From positions 1 to 64,000 of the forward strand of contig JAMKCH010012549.1 of NCBI GenBank assembly GCA_023653785.1: DNA of 64,000 nucleotides. The letters are read 5' to 3'. The first letter of the stretch is position 1. Every line of letters begins with the position of its first letter. Of the stretch, positions 22,166 to 33,479 are shown piece after piece. The DNA comes from Ophioderma brevispina (lineage: Eukaryota > Echinodermata > Ophiuroidea > Amphilepidida > Ophiodermatidae). The translations under genes were made by a program, and so were the position numbers. The notes beneath the pieces are model-generated. The model was not told the DNA's origin. It saw nothing but the letters and a program-made list of their open reading frames with translations, and made no database searches.

Positions 22166-25100
22166 GACTAACAGGACTTGGATTTAACATAGCCATATTT
22201 TTCAAGGAGAATTATTGTCAAGCAAGCTGGAAAAAAATCAGTTTTAGGCCAAGAAAAAAATTTGTCTCAGATTGTCTCAGTTTGTAAAAGTGGTTTTGCC
22301 GCCATTAATTTTGGTAGTTTTGTAATCATTGAAATTTAAAAAACAAATCAGGAAAAAAAAAAAAATTCGGTCCGAAAAAAATGCAAAAAGTGGGTCAAAA
22401 ATGCAAACAAAAATCACGAATTAGCATTAGCATTTTTCTAAAAGCGGGCCTTTCGCATTGCATTTTCACATCCTCTGAGGGACCAACTGGTTTTTTTAGT
22501 TTTTGCCTTAGCATACTTAAGCTAATTTGAGAGATTTCCATGTTCAATGAAACAGTTTGTGTTTTTCCGTATGAGTGTACGGAGCTCAAAGTTGATACTC
22601 TACTCTACTCAATTGATACATCTCACATTTTTTGTGTGAATACAAACTTAACCCTATTCATCTCAGACCTTACAATCGAGCATATCGTTAGGTATTATCT
22701 TTAATTAAAACACACAAATCTATCTCTGAATACCACTTATGACTATGGGGAGGAGACCAAATAACAAGCCAGCATAACAAATCCGTAGTCCATTCAAAGG
22801 GAAACACACGCCTGGACCTTTGGGTCACTTCTGAAGATTCACTTCAGTGGTTCCATTGTTTTAGGCCAGTCAACTGGAACTATTTCTCAAAATTAGGAGA
22901 CATAGCAATTTTGACCGCAGATTGCCCTATTTTTTTCTAGCCAGAGTGTCTGCCACGAGGACCGTATCAATGAACTGCAACCGTATCAGCTCATGTGCCA
23001 CCACTTGTTGGGCCGACGGGAGGTCAGTGATACAATGGGTCCGCCCTACGGGCCCATTGGAATTATCTTTAGTTAATGGGTGTTGTGAAGTCTATACATA
23101 TCATTGGTCACTGATTATTATGATGAAAGAGAAATCGTTGTGACATTGTATTATTTGAGGGCAAACAAGGACGGTTATGTCAGGTAAAATTATCAATAAT
23201 TTTACAACGGGTTTTGTCTTATAAAAGGACTTCGTCTAAATAGGAGATGTGGCAAACACGTGAGTCTTTTCAACCGCGAAGAAAATTATAAAACAATGTA
23301 CTGCACTCCCAGATGAAAAAGGATCTGGAAGTGTTTTTTCTACACCGCATACCGAGCCGGTGGTAATTAACTATCTTGAGCTCCATTGTTTGCTGCAGTC
23401 TAGTGTATCTATTGGTCACTGATATTGGTGAAAATAAATTAAAACTGACATTTTAGCATTTCCAAGAAAATGTGCCAGTTTTATTGCGGGAAAAGACGGT
23501 TATATGATTATAATTATTATTATGAATTTACACTGGTTCCCCTAGCCCCTCGATGTGGACCACAAAACAACAGCATAGAAGACAGCCTTGTCACATTAGA
23601 AATCAAGGACCTATTAGATTTATTGCATATTAGCATTGGGTTAGCCGGGTGAATAAACTTTGAGGATTTAGCTCTATCCATTGAAACTAGGTTGAACTTT
23701 GGTCTAGTTGTACTGAGTAGTACTATAGAATTGGTATGGGACAATAGTTGTTCAACAGGGACTGGGTTAAATGACCATCCATAGTATTGGTATTGCAGTG
23801 TATAGACTTTCTATTGGGTGTGTGGGTTGGGTAGAGAGATAAATCACTTCTCTGCCTTTTACCATCACGCTGTGAGGGTCATCTCTATCAATGTTTCCAG
23901 TTTAGGCAAGGCATTGCCCGATTAATTTTCTTCGAAGCATTTGATGGGTAATTTCAGGGGGAAAGCCCCTAGTAGCCTGAGGCCAAATTATAGATGTGGA
24001 TTCATAACTTTACGTTGGCAATAAGTGGGAGTAAATATTGCCTAGGTCCCAGATCTACGCGAGTTGATGAGGGCGCTGTGGTTGCGGCGTTTGGGGCCGA
24101 CACCCTAGTACAGCTGTATGACGGGGCTTGCCAAACAAGGATTCCTGAGATGATATCATTGTAAGTAAATAGTTTAAATTAGTGGTGATTGATATTCAGT
24201 AAAGTTTTATTCAAATGGAGAGAAACTTAATTTTGGTGGATTTTTTTATAACAATATTCTTAGAACGTTACCAACTGGAATGTATTTGGAAATTTTAGTT
24301 TTATAATTTATAAGCTCAAGATTTTGGTTTGTTTTTGCGGCCCAACAAGTTGCAAGGGAATATCTTAAAATTCTGAATGCTTCACGAGGTGCAAATGGTT
24401 AATTTTTACAAGCATTAAAACTATTGAGTTTATTTATTAGTTACAGGAACATTAGAATGTATGATAAAGAAATCAAATTTATATAATTAATGGTTTGATA
24501 ATTGCAGCTTGAAGTTCAAGTTTTGTAAACAAAAACATTAAACAGTAAATCGTAAGCTGCAAGATTTTGTAAACAATGGATTTAGTTTACTTGGGCAGTT
24601 TAATGAATATCAAAAAATGCATCATAAAACAGGTTTGGCATTGTGGATTGAATCCAAAGTATTATTAGAATTTGGATTCCTTATCATTCAATACAGTGCC
24701 ACCATTTGTTGATTTGGTTGAGTTTTGACTAGTCGGTACCATGTATTCTACTTGAGTTGACACATCACTAGTTATAGCATCTTCTATTCTACTGGCAAGA
24801 GTGGAACTTACAAGGGAGAACTTACTTATGAACATTAAAAATCTAACTACTAGAACTGTAATTTACTTGAAGTTCATGTAAACGTGATCGTTGTACTCCT
24901 GGAAGGACTACCTTAACATGTGCACGAGAGCTCTGGTAATATAATGTAATTAAATTCCATCTATATAGTATGTTCATCCATTTCTTTGAGAAAATAAAAT
25001 CATGATATTATGAAAATTTTTGGAAACTACCAAATTAATTAAAACAATGTCGTGAAGAATATAAAGAATATCAACCAATTGGTATCAAATTAATTGAATC

Positions 25101-26439
25101 CAAAGATGTCACAAATTATGTATCATATTGAAGAAACAACTTGATAAATATATATTGTAAATTTTATAACTTGGTTGTTATTGCTCATTGATTTGTTGAA
25201 TCTTGTCGGATAGCCACTAGGCTAACAGGCAAATTGTAGCCTGCCCTTTTGTAGGGGGACAAGGACCCCCGAGCCTATTAAGCAATTGGCGCAACTGAAC
25301 GCTTGTATTATTGTAGAGAGTACACCCAGAAACACAGAAAGATGGCGTTTGGAGACCCACTGTCCACTATGAGTTTGGTGTGTTAATTAACACCAAGGAT
25401 GTTCAATGCCAAAGTTTCAGTTGAATTGCACGTGCCATTTTCATGTAATAAGACCAATATGTGGTACATCAGAAGCCTATTGGATATAGTTAAACCCGAT
25501 GTGCTGGGTACGACATAAATATTGGTCTTGATGACTTTCAAACAAAAGTAAATAGCAAACAAACTGGTTGATATATGAGTTATTACATGAAAGGGTAACC
25601 GCATCATCGATGGACTGAGCCGCGGAACGAAGCTAGTGATTTCATTGTGCCACTTTCAAGTAATTTTGACCATTTACTGTTGTGTCAAGAAATAAGGCCA
25701 CAACCTATTAAGCATTTATGCTTAATTCACGGACAGTTAAAATACGGAAGACGGCTAAATACGAAATGAATAAAGATCAATATAACAGTTGTAGTTCTAA
25801 GGACGGCTGTTGACAAAGGTAGGGACACGATGGAGCCGTTGTCTGCCCGGGTATTATCAATAAGTTATTAGCTAAAGTTCTCAGAGTGTTGGAGATAGTG
25901 TTTATTCCGTTCTTGAAAACCTACGAAGAATATGCATGAGTCGAGTCGCTAAAATAGCGATATTATAAGAAACTGTGTGACCCAAATGTGCAACACCCCG
26001 TAGTATGATGAAGGCTATCGTTGGTTGTTTCATCTCACACTTAAATGAACACCGTCACTACACTCCCTTACCAAACATTAAGTGAAAACATATTCACGGT
26101 CTTATTACACTATTGGGAAATAATACTAAGCATTAATATTTGGAGTTATAGGCGACGTAAAAAATGAGTAGTGAGAAATGCGTGATAACATGGGAGCGGT
26201 TTTGGAAATTGGTTGTAAAACACAACGACGCCTCCCAAAAGACTGTTGGTCTTTTCTCTGTACTACATGTTGATAATATCTAGATCAAGGTACCATTTTC
26301 CTATTTTGATTAATTTGTTTTTGTGTTTCAGGAAAACATCAATCACGTTTCTCCAAACAATTTGCAGCCAGAAAAAGGCGTTGGTATGCGCATTGTACTT
26401 TTGCTGTTGTAAATGCTTTCTGGAATGTGTAACAGGTGT
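22166..26439. other. Long stretch without a recognisable gene
   Basis: Open frames of 60-74 codons only, none with a recognised motif. A small hairpin, CAATGGGTCCG / CGGGCCCATTG, lies at 23033-23059. No array or repeat copy was recognised. Confidence 0.45.
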
Positions 26440-26605
26440 GGTGCTTTATTAATGCACTTTTTTCTTTCAACATACTCGAAAATCTGAAGTAACAGCTGGT
26501 GGCAAAATTCCTTAAAGACGGGACTTTCAGACACATGTATCATTTCTTCAATTTTTAGAACATGTTGAAGAAGTAAAATGTATTTATGAAGGACTAACCC
26601 TGGTT
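26440..26605. mobile_element. Fragment of the 28.2-kb MITE family
   Basis: Shares TTTTTTCTTTCAACATACTC near its left and GAACATGTTGAAGAAG plus GAAGGACTAACCCTGGTT near its right with 28228-28482. Its outermost terminal bases are missing, and the TTAA-type MITE starts where it ends. Confidence 0.6.
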
Positions 26606-27113
26606 AGCGCCCCCAATTTTCAAAATTGATATTTTTGCACTGCTATGCTGGTAATTGTCTAGAAAACTACACCTGCGAACGAGAATGTTCAAAAATGCGT
26701 ATTTATCATAAAATGAGCGATTTTTGTAATTAGAATTGGGATCCTAGATTGTACTTAACGGCAGAGCTGTAAATGCCGTCCATGATGAAATAGTGCCACC
26801 TTAAGAAAATGACCGCTACCTTGACTTGCCTGCACCAATAAAACAACTAATAGATGAGCGTAGATACGTACATGACGCCATTTCCCGGCTTTTTCATATT
26901 GGAAGACCGTTTCCAACAGCCGTTGAATTATTATCGGGATCCCGATATTAATTATTCTAGTTACAAAATTCCTTCGTTTGCGACACATAGACATTGTAGA
27001 GCTTAACCATTCACAGTTATAGTTTACTAGCCAGTTACCAATGCAACCGTGTAAAAATCTCGAATTTTTGAAAAATTGGGGGCGCTCTTCAAAAAAAATG
27101 TGCTAATATTGCT
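26606..27113 (+). mobile_element. TTAA-type MITE, copy 2, left end truncated
   Basis: Matches copy 1 (19842-20394) in the same orientation from AGCGCCCCCAATTTTC onward, and ends GGGGGCGCTCTTC, then AAATGTGCTAATATTGCT. The first ~20 bases of the left terminus are absent, and the right flank reads TTCAA instead of TTAA, so this copy is damaged at both ends. Confidence 0.8.
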
Positions 27114-27117
27114 TCAA

Positions 27118-27400
27118 CGGTTATTATTCAGAAGGGTTAAGGAGTCCTACTCCTAACCCCTAACTCTAACCCTAATCCTAGCCATAACCAAAACCTTAAA
27201 CCTTAACCCTAAACCTAGCCCTAACAATAACCTTCAATTCGGAATAATGACCCTTCGGAAAAACCAACATTGCTGTTTTGGAATAATGAGCTTCAATCTA
27301 AATTCAGAATACGGCTCCTCAAATTATTTTCAGAATAATAACCGTCATTCGGAATAATAAATGAACCCTCGGGAATAACGACCCTCATTTCTCATCACAA
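27118..27400. repeat. Array of ATTCGGAATAATGACC-type repeats around a telomere-like block
   Basis: Units resembling TTCGGAATAATGACCCTC occur repeatedly on both sides (for example 27237-27262, 27290-27400), with a similar piece in opposite sense at 27118-27140. Units are about 20 bases and strongly diverged. Confidence 0.65.
27151..27232. repeat. Degenerate telomere-like CCCTAA repeat
   Basis: About 13 imperfect CCTAAC / CCTTAA / CCATAAC units run in a row. CCCTAA is the complement of the TTAGGG telomere repeat used by most animals. The units are too diverged for a working telomere, so this is an interstitial remnant or a microsatellite inside a mobile element. Confidence 0.75.
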
Positions 27401-27574
27401 CTGTCGGCAACAAAAAGTCATAATGCACAGTACACATTCTGATATGATCCTTGGCTACAGCAAAATTGCCTTAGTTTGAATAAATATGAATGGAGAATAA
27501 ACAAACGAGTAATTATTTTAGTTTGAATAAATTTGAATCCATAATGAACATATAGGGTGTTTTGATGTTGTAAG

Positions 27575-27680
27575 TTTTTACATAGGAGGTTTTGAATGTG
27601 GGTCCCGTTTTCACACAGGAGCTTTGGATTTCAGAGTCAATTTGGCAAATTCACATAGGAGGTTTTTCTGCCCAGCGACG
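27575..27680. repeat. Three imperfect ACATAGGAGGTTTTG repeats
   Basis: Related words occur near 27581, 27618 and 27653 (ACATAGGAGGTTTT, ACACAGGAGCTTTGG, ACATAGGAGGTTTTT), about 37 bases apart. Confidence 0.6.
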
Positions 27681-28227
27681 CCAGGATACGTAGCTTTGTA
27701 AACTGTGAATAATATTTTGATTCAGCGGTTAAAGGGGGATGGGCCGATTTTAGGGATATAAAGTTTTCATCTTGATAGATTGGCCTTTACTCCAAAAACC
27801 CACCTGTAAATATTCGCGTTCGCTAAAAACGTGATTTTGTAAGCCCCATAAAGTAGTTTGTAAAATTAATATTGGTCGACCAAAATGGGGCACATTTCCG
27901 CTCATAACTTCCAAACCAAACCTCCTTTGGCTCTAAGATTTCACAGGGTAAATGCGAAAATTAGTAGCTTTCGTCTGATACCAAAATATTGACCCCTTCC
28001 GGTAAATCTGGGGTTTCTGGGGACGAGGCGATTAGCGATCATTAAATGGACACGAGGAAATGTTCTGAAGATAAAACCTCTCTTAAATTTGCACGTGATT
28101 GGTTGTGGAACACAGGGGCCGATTAAAAGATTCAAGAAAATATGACATTCCTAAGACACATGAAGAACAAAAACACATTTTACACATAAAATGCTGCATC
28201 ATATAGTACACAGAAGTCATTATTATA
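27681..28227. other. No gene seen
   Basis: Only a 64-codon frame without a recognised motif. Confidence 0.5.
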
Positions 28228-28482
28228 GGCTGGTATTCTCAAAGGAAGTCTAACTTTAGACCTGGGTTTAAACCAGGTCTAGTCCTACATGAGTGGACAT
28301 TTTTTTCTTTCAACATACTCTGAAGGTGTGCCATAACGGGTGAGGAAATTCCCCAACCATGCGGAATTTTCTTGCCCGTTATCGTAAACTTTCATAGCAT
28401 GTTGAAAGAAAAAAGGTCGATTCATGTAGGACTAACCTTGATTTAAGGGTGTAAAGTTAGACTCCCTTTGGAAATACCAGCC
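28228..28482. mobile_element. 255-bp MITE with ~85-bp terminal inverted repeats
   Basis: The left end GGCTGGTATTCTCAAAGG and right end CCTTTGGAAATACCAGCC pair. Pairing continues inward through AGTCTAACTTTA, the TAGTCCTACATGA block and TTTCTTTCAACAT, about 85 positions per arm. The remaining ~85 bases also pair partly, around GGAATTTTCTTGCC. A clear target duplication was not found. Diverged relatives lie at 20955-21205 and 26440-26605. It is non-coding. Confidence 0.8.
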
Positions 28483-29299
28483 AAAGACTTTCAATGATTT
28501 AGACCTTTATTAAAAACTTAAAAGCTTAAAAACTCGTATTTTTAGTTTACTTCTGCAGTTTGATGTTGATGTTCATGTATGTAAATTATGCGCATTCTTA
28601 ATATTGTTCGGAATTGCGCAATATAAGCACCGTTAGTATAATTATTATAATTATTATTATTATGATAAAACACCTAGTTTTATCACCATAATGTGTTACC
28701 ACAATTCTATAACCCCAGTTCGGTCAAGCAGCGTGCATGTAAAGGGGATTAATTTTAATGTGTTTCCTGCGAACTTAGTTTTACTGAAAAAACATACCCC
28801 GGAGTGGGTTTATTACAAAATAATCCCATTTGCACACAAAGGTGTCTTTTGGATTTAATAATTTCAAAGCATTGAAACCATTAAAAAACCATCATCATCA
28901 TTAGCTATGTCTGTCAACTGTTACATGTTTCCAAGCTGGATTACGGCCTACCCTTGCACGCTGGCCTACTGCGGGTTGGAAGGGACCCTGGTAACTAGAC
29001 TGGTCCCCTATTCTTTTCGATAAGGTCTGCAACATTTTTACGTACTTATGAATGACTCCTCTGATACACGGGACCAACGGCTTTACATGATTTTTCCGAA
29101 CCATGAGGCGCCGAACACCCATTGCATACACCTGAATTTTACACAATGGGTGGGAGCGAGGAGAAATTACATAATCACGCTTCTCGTAATCATGCAATTT
29201 CCAACGTTATAGGAACTATTTGGGTATGACCAAGAAACCCGATTCTCGCGGGGCTCGAACGAGGGTCGCTCGATCGGTTAATAAAATGAGGGCGCACTC
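28483..29299. other. No gene; a tRNA 3'-half-like piece near the end
   Basis: On the minus strand, CGTTCGAGCCCCGCGAG (about 29246-29262) resembles a tRNA B-box region, but no A-box at proper spacing was found. Otherwise only a 98-codon frame without motifs and an ATT microsatellite near 28640. Confidence 0.4.
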
Positions 29300-29722
29300 T
29301 TCCCAAAATGTGCCAGTGTCTCTTTAAGCGGTGAACCACTGCCTACTTGATCACCTACTGGGGGAAAATGTTTTCGTGACCTTAAGTAGTCTTTTCATAG
29401 CTTTTGGGTGTTTTTCCTCCACCTTTTGCCATAAAATTATTTTTTAGAAGAATTTAACTTGTATTCCTAGATAATAGTTGTGCCTGTGTATTTTGAGTCG
29501 TCCATAATTGTGTTATTTGTAGTTATTTCATATAGATAAGACCCTCAATATAATTCTTACCTTGTATTTGGCTACAGAAATGCATTGAAAGTGAAAACAG
29601 AAGGTGCTTTTTATTTGCTCATATTTCAATATAAAACATAGGCTGAATTTAGTATTTTTGTACCAAAGATATATTTCTCAGCTTCGTCCTTTCAGGTGGG
29701 GTATTTTGATGGCAAGCTTTAA
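29300..29722 (+). repeat. Nearly identical direct duplication, copy 1
   Basis: From CCCAAAATGTGCCAGTGTC to GATGGCAAGCTTTAA this matches 29983-30436 almost base for base. The only clear difference is a 31-base segment missing here between AGTATTT and TTTGTACC. No coding capacity was recognised. Confidence 0.9.
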
Positions 29723-29858
29723 GGGAGGGGTATGGGGTCTGAAGCAGTGAACTTTGAAGTGATTTTTCTTAATTTTCCTAAATAGTGTTATATACATGTT
29801 ACACATCATATTGTAGCCCATGTCACAAAGTTTTAAAATTCATGTCAATTTTTGCTCT

Positions 29859-29893
29859 GGTTGCCATGGTAACCACGTAAGGCCTCTGATTGG
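29859..29893. promoter_or_regulatory. RFX X-box palindrome with nearby CCAAT box
   Basis: GGTTGCCATGGTAACC (29859-29874) is a perfect palindrome matching the known RFX-factor X-box consensus. An inverted CCAAT box (ATTGG, 29889-29893) follows 14 bases later. X-box plus CCAAT is a known promoter arrangement, but no downstream gene was found, so a functional role is inference only. Confidence 0.45.
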
Positions 29894-29963
29894 CTAAACA
29901 CTACAACGAACGTAACTAAATAACTAAACAAGCTACTGGGACGAAACTTGGGTGGCATGTGCA

Positions 29964-29984
29964 TTTTTTTTTTTTTTTTTTTTT
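29964..29984. repeat. Poly-T tract at duplication junction
   Basis: A run of 21 T immediately precedes the second copy of the duplication. Confidence 0.95.
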
Positions 29985-30436
29985 CCCAAAATGTGCCAGT
30001 GTCTCTTTAAGCGGTGAACCACTGCCTACTTGATCACCTACTGGGGGAAAATGTTTTCGTGACCTTAAGTAGTCTTTTCATAGCTTTTGGGTGTTTTTCC
30101 TCCACCTTTTGCCATAAAATTATTTTTTAGAAGAATTTAACTTGTATTCCTAGATAATAGTTGTGCCTGTGTATTTTGAGTCGTCCATAATTGTGTTATT
30201 TGTAGTTATTTCATATAGATAAGACCCTCAATATAATTCTTACCTTGTATTTGGCTACAGAAATGCATTGAAAGTGAAAACAGAAGGTGCTTTTTATTTG
30301 CTCATATTTCAATATAAAACATAGGCTGAATTTAGTATTTGCTCCTATACGAAAGTAGAAATTTCACCTTTTTTGTACCAAAGATATATTTCTCAGCTTC
30401 GTCCTTTCAGGTGGGGTATTTTGATGGCAAGCTTTA
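29983..30436 (+). repeat. Nearly identical direct duplication, copy 2
   Basis: Second copy of 29300-29722. It carries 31 extra bases (about 30338-30368) absent from copy 1, flanked by TTT on both sides, consistent with a slippage deletion in copy 1. Confidence 0.9.
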
Positions 30437-30712
30437 ATGCAAAAATCTGAATTTTCAATATTTTACGGGAGACCTGATATGCGAAATCTCTCGTTGCACC
30501 TTTAAAACCGACTTGCATACGACATAAGTGGATAACTGGTGTTTGACTTGCAATCAACACAAACCGAGACATAACCGATAAATAGATAAACGACAAAATG
30601 GGAGGGGGGTATTTATTGTTCAGATATCTTTTTTTATATTCAGATTTTAGCTGTTTTATTTGTACGGCGCAGAGATGACTGATAATATATACATTGCTTC
30701 TTGTGTTATATT

Positions 30713-30862
30713 GGTAGACGTTTCATATAGACGTCCCACTGATGCAAATGAGGTATTGCCATTTATTCCGTCAGCTCTACTGTACAGCACCATACAGCGC
30801 ATGACGGAATCAATAGTAATACCTCATTTGCATCCATGGGGCTTCTATATGAAATGTCTACC
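30713..30862. repeat. 150-bp inverted repeat with octamer motifs in both arms
   Basis: GGTAGACGTTTCATATAGA at the left pairs with TCTATATGAAATGTCTACC at the right. Pairing continues through ATGCAAATGAGGTATT to TTCCGTCA, about 62 positions per arm with scattered mismatches. Each arm contains a perfect POU-factor octamer (ATGCAAAT at 30742-30749, ATTTGCAT at 30826-30833). The 70-codon open frame spanning it is not credible. It may be a MITE or a structured RNA. Confidence 0.8.
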
Positions 30863-31033
30863 GTTATATTAGCCTCCATTTTGTGGTTAAAATATTATTT
30901 TATTTCTCGGTTTTGCTTGGGAAAAGATTTCTCGAGGGAAAAAGCACTGTGTTTATTATGGAATTCCCCAAAAGGCTAAATTTATAAAATGAGTCAACTT
31001 GTTTATGCATTGAGATCAAAACAGATTGCAAAA

Positions 31034-31800
31034 TGTTGGGGTGTTATTTATGTAAGATGGTGCAATGCAAATTATGTCATTTATGTGAGACCCCGTTGGT
31101 CAACTAGTGCAAGGTTATGTTTATCATGCATGATTATGCTGTAATAATTATTATTAGAGATAGGGGAATCTAGTTGTGAAATCCGTATATAAGGAAAGAT
31201 TGGAGAATACCAACTTGCCAGCAGCCAGCAGTAGTAACCAGGAGCTATACAGTATAGTTATAACTAGTTTTGATCTGCAATGAGTGGCAGACCTGTACAG
31301 TACACAGTGCCAGAATTTATTGTATTTTTAAATTGCGCGTGTGCGAAGCTTTAATATTCTACTGTCGTCTTTGAAGTAAAAGTGCTGGAAATCAAAATAT
31401 GATTCCAAATTGTGAACAGATGAAAATCGTGGTGATTGTATCCTGATAAACTGTGGAATATTAGTGTTGTCGAAGGACTTATTCAAACTTGTCATCTTGA
31501 ACTGCCGGACAAAAGTTATCTTCAGGACTGAGAAGATTCCCATGGAATATTACCTGAGTATTTATTAGTGTGACTTTGCATACTGTCATTTTGAAGTCTT
31601 CGCTGTGGAGACATATCACCGTTGAACTGCAACGGTTGTTTTAACTCTGGACATTAGTGGATTTCATAAGTTTCATAATAATAAATCATTGTGTGTATTT
31701 TATTATATAATATTTTTCTTTTTTTAAAATTTTGGATATATCCTTTCGTTTTAATTAAAATAAAATCATCAAAATCTCTGTTATTATATAAAATTCAGAT
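31034..31800 (+). mobile_element. Possible solo LTR or promoter block
   Basis: The stretch starts TGTTGGGGTGTTA, contains an octamer (ATGCAAAT, 31065-31072) and a strong TATA box (TATATAAGG, 31186-31194) with GC-richer sequence about 30 bases downstream. It ends with AATAAA-type signals in AT-rich sequence (31676-31790). This order is typical of an LTR, but the 3' end and target duplication could not be fixed. No long open frame is present. Confidence 0.3.
31186..31194 (+). promoter_or_regulatory. TATA box
   Basis: TATATAAGG stands out in a less AT-rich setting, with an octamer about 120 bases upstream. Confidence 0.4.
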
Positions 31801-33110
31801 CACTTGTGCACAAGGCTCATTTGTTTGTGTTTAAAGGGTATTTCTGACCTTTGACATCCATGAGACATCATAACACTAGTCAGTGTCTATGGGGTATACA
31901 GGTATTTGAGGTCAAAAGTAATTTGAAGTCATTAGGTTAAAAAAGATAAATTTTTCCGAAATTTGAAAAAAAAAAAGAAAACTAAATTCCCAAATATAGT
32001 AGACGGTTGTTACCCATTAACCAGTTTCAATGTTAACTCCCATACGATCTACAGTTGTAGGGTCAAATGTGAAAATGCTCGAACTTAACCACTACGATAG
32101 TTGTACCTAAAGAGCTATGTTGACGTGCTGATAAGACAAATGACCGATTTCCTTTGACTGGTACATATACAGTTTTAATCAGTGTATGAGCCTGATGCAT
32201 GATTATCAACGATTTGCCGTCAACGTCATTGGGGGACAGTGACTAGGTTCGTGTTTTCTTCTGGACACAGTTTATGTCTAGTTTTATTCCACACTTCTGG
32301 TTCTCCGCCCTCTCTGCACCTTTTTTACTTCGACACAGAAATTTCAGAAAACCTAATATTACAAGCAATACTCACTTAATATTTAAAATGATCTGGATAT
32401 TAATTTGCACAGCCCGTTCCTAACACAAGAGCTTCCATAATTTGTCGAGGGCTATGGTCAAAAGATCAATCTAACGATAAAATCTATCTTTCGTGTCTTA
32501 ATTAAGTAGTCCCTTGTTGAGAGGGAACGCATAAATAAGAAGAGAAAACAGGTGGTGAGCAAAATAACTTACCTTGTATCAGAAACACTGACAAAGTACT
32601 ACTTCCTACTGCGGAAATACTCTGTCAAGTTGCAATGCTACGGGGAGGTAATTCATCTTATCCACCCTCAAAACATAATTATTTTGGCAATTCCATAATG
32701 CCATGTCTGCATCTAAAAACACCGATGTGGTTATACGATTTCCCTTATCATATGCATTATTTTTATACCTTGAGATCCGGCTTTCAAGAGAAATGCATCT
32801 TATGCAGCTATGCAAATCGTTAAGGGCGTTAGGCCGGACGAATGAGTGAACAACATTATGTTTCCTTCTCGAATGAAAAACACGCCGAACCACGAAATAA
32901 TTAGTGTTGAATTTTCTGAACATTTGCATTGAGTATCATGTTGGCTGCAAAATTAGTGATGAAGAACCAACATATATAATCTTGTAAGCCGGTTCCATGA
33001 AAAAAAAAATCTCATATTCACGTCACCGCACAAGTACATGTTCTCGTCCCGTGGCATCTAAACCTTCACATTGTTGTTTCCTACAAGGTTATTGGCTGGC
33101 AAGTAGGTAT
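31801..33110. other. No gene recognised
   Basis: A 107-codon minus-strand frame (32606-32929) has no recognised motif. Nothing else stands out. Confidence 0.45.
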
Positions 33111-33450
33111 CATATATAATATATATATATATACACCCGACTTTGGTCAACTTGATTATATATCTTTATATACTATATTATATATATATCTACATATATG
33201 CCATTCATAGCTCACTCATTGAGGTTGAGCACTCTAGTATTCATGAACAATGTACGACGTGATGGAGTGGGTCAGTGGCTTACGGGTCATTAATGCACGG
33301 ATTCATTTGTGGATTGCATTTATCTCTGTGCTGCACGGAATGATGAACACACAAAGGTTTCGAAACGGTACTGGTCCTGCAGATTTGAGTTATATAATTA
33401 TATATATATTCTATATATAGATATATATATATAATAGCTATATAATATTA
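33111..33450. repeat. TA-rich microsatellite tracts flanking a ~200-bp spacer
   Basis: TATATA runs at about 33113-33200 and 33390-33440, with irregular interruptions. Confidence 0.8.
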
Positions 33451-33479
33451 AAATTCATATAAACAGTAAGTAATTTAAC

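Noticed and set aside
29240..29300. Possible tRNA on the minus strand (CGTTCGAGCCCCGCG)
   Set aside because: Only a B-box-like half is present; no A-box or paired arms.
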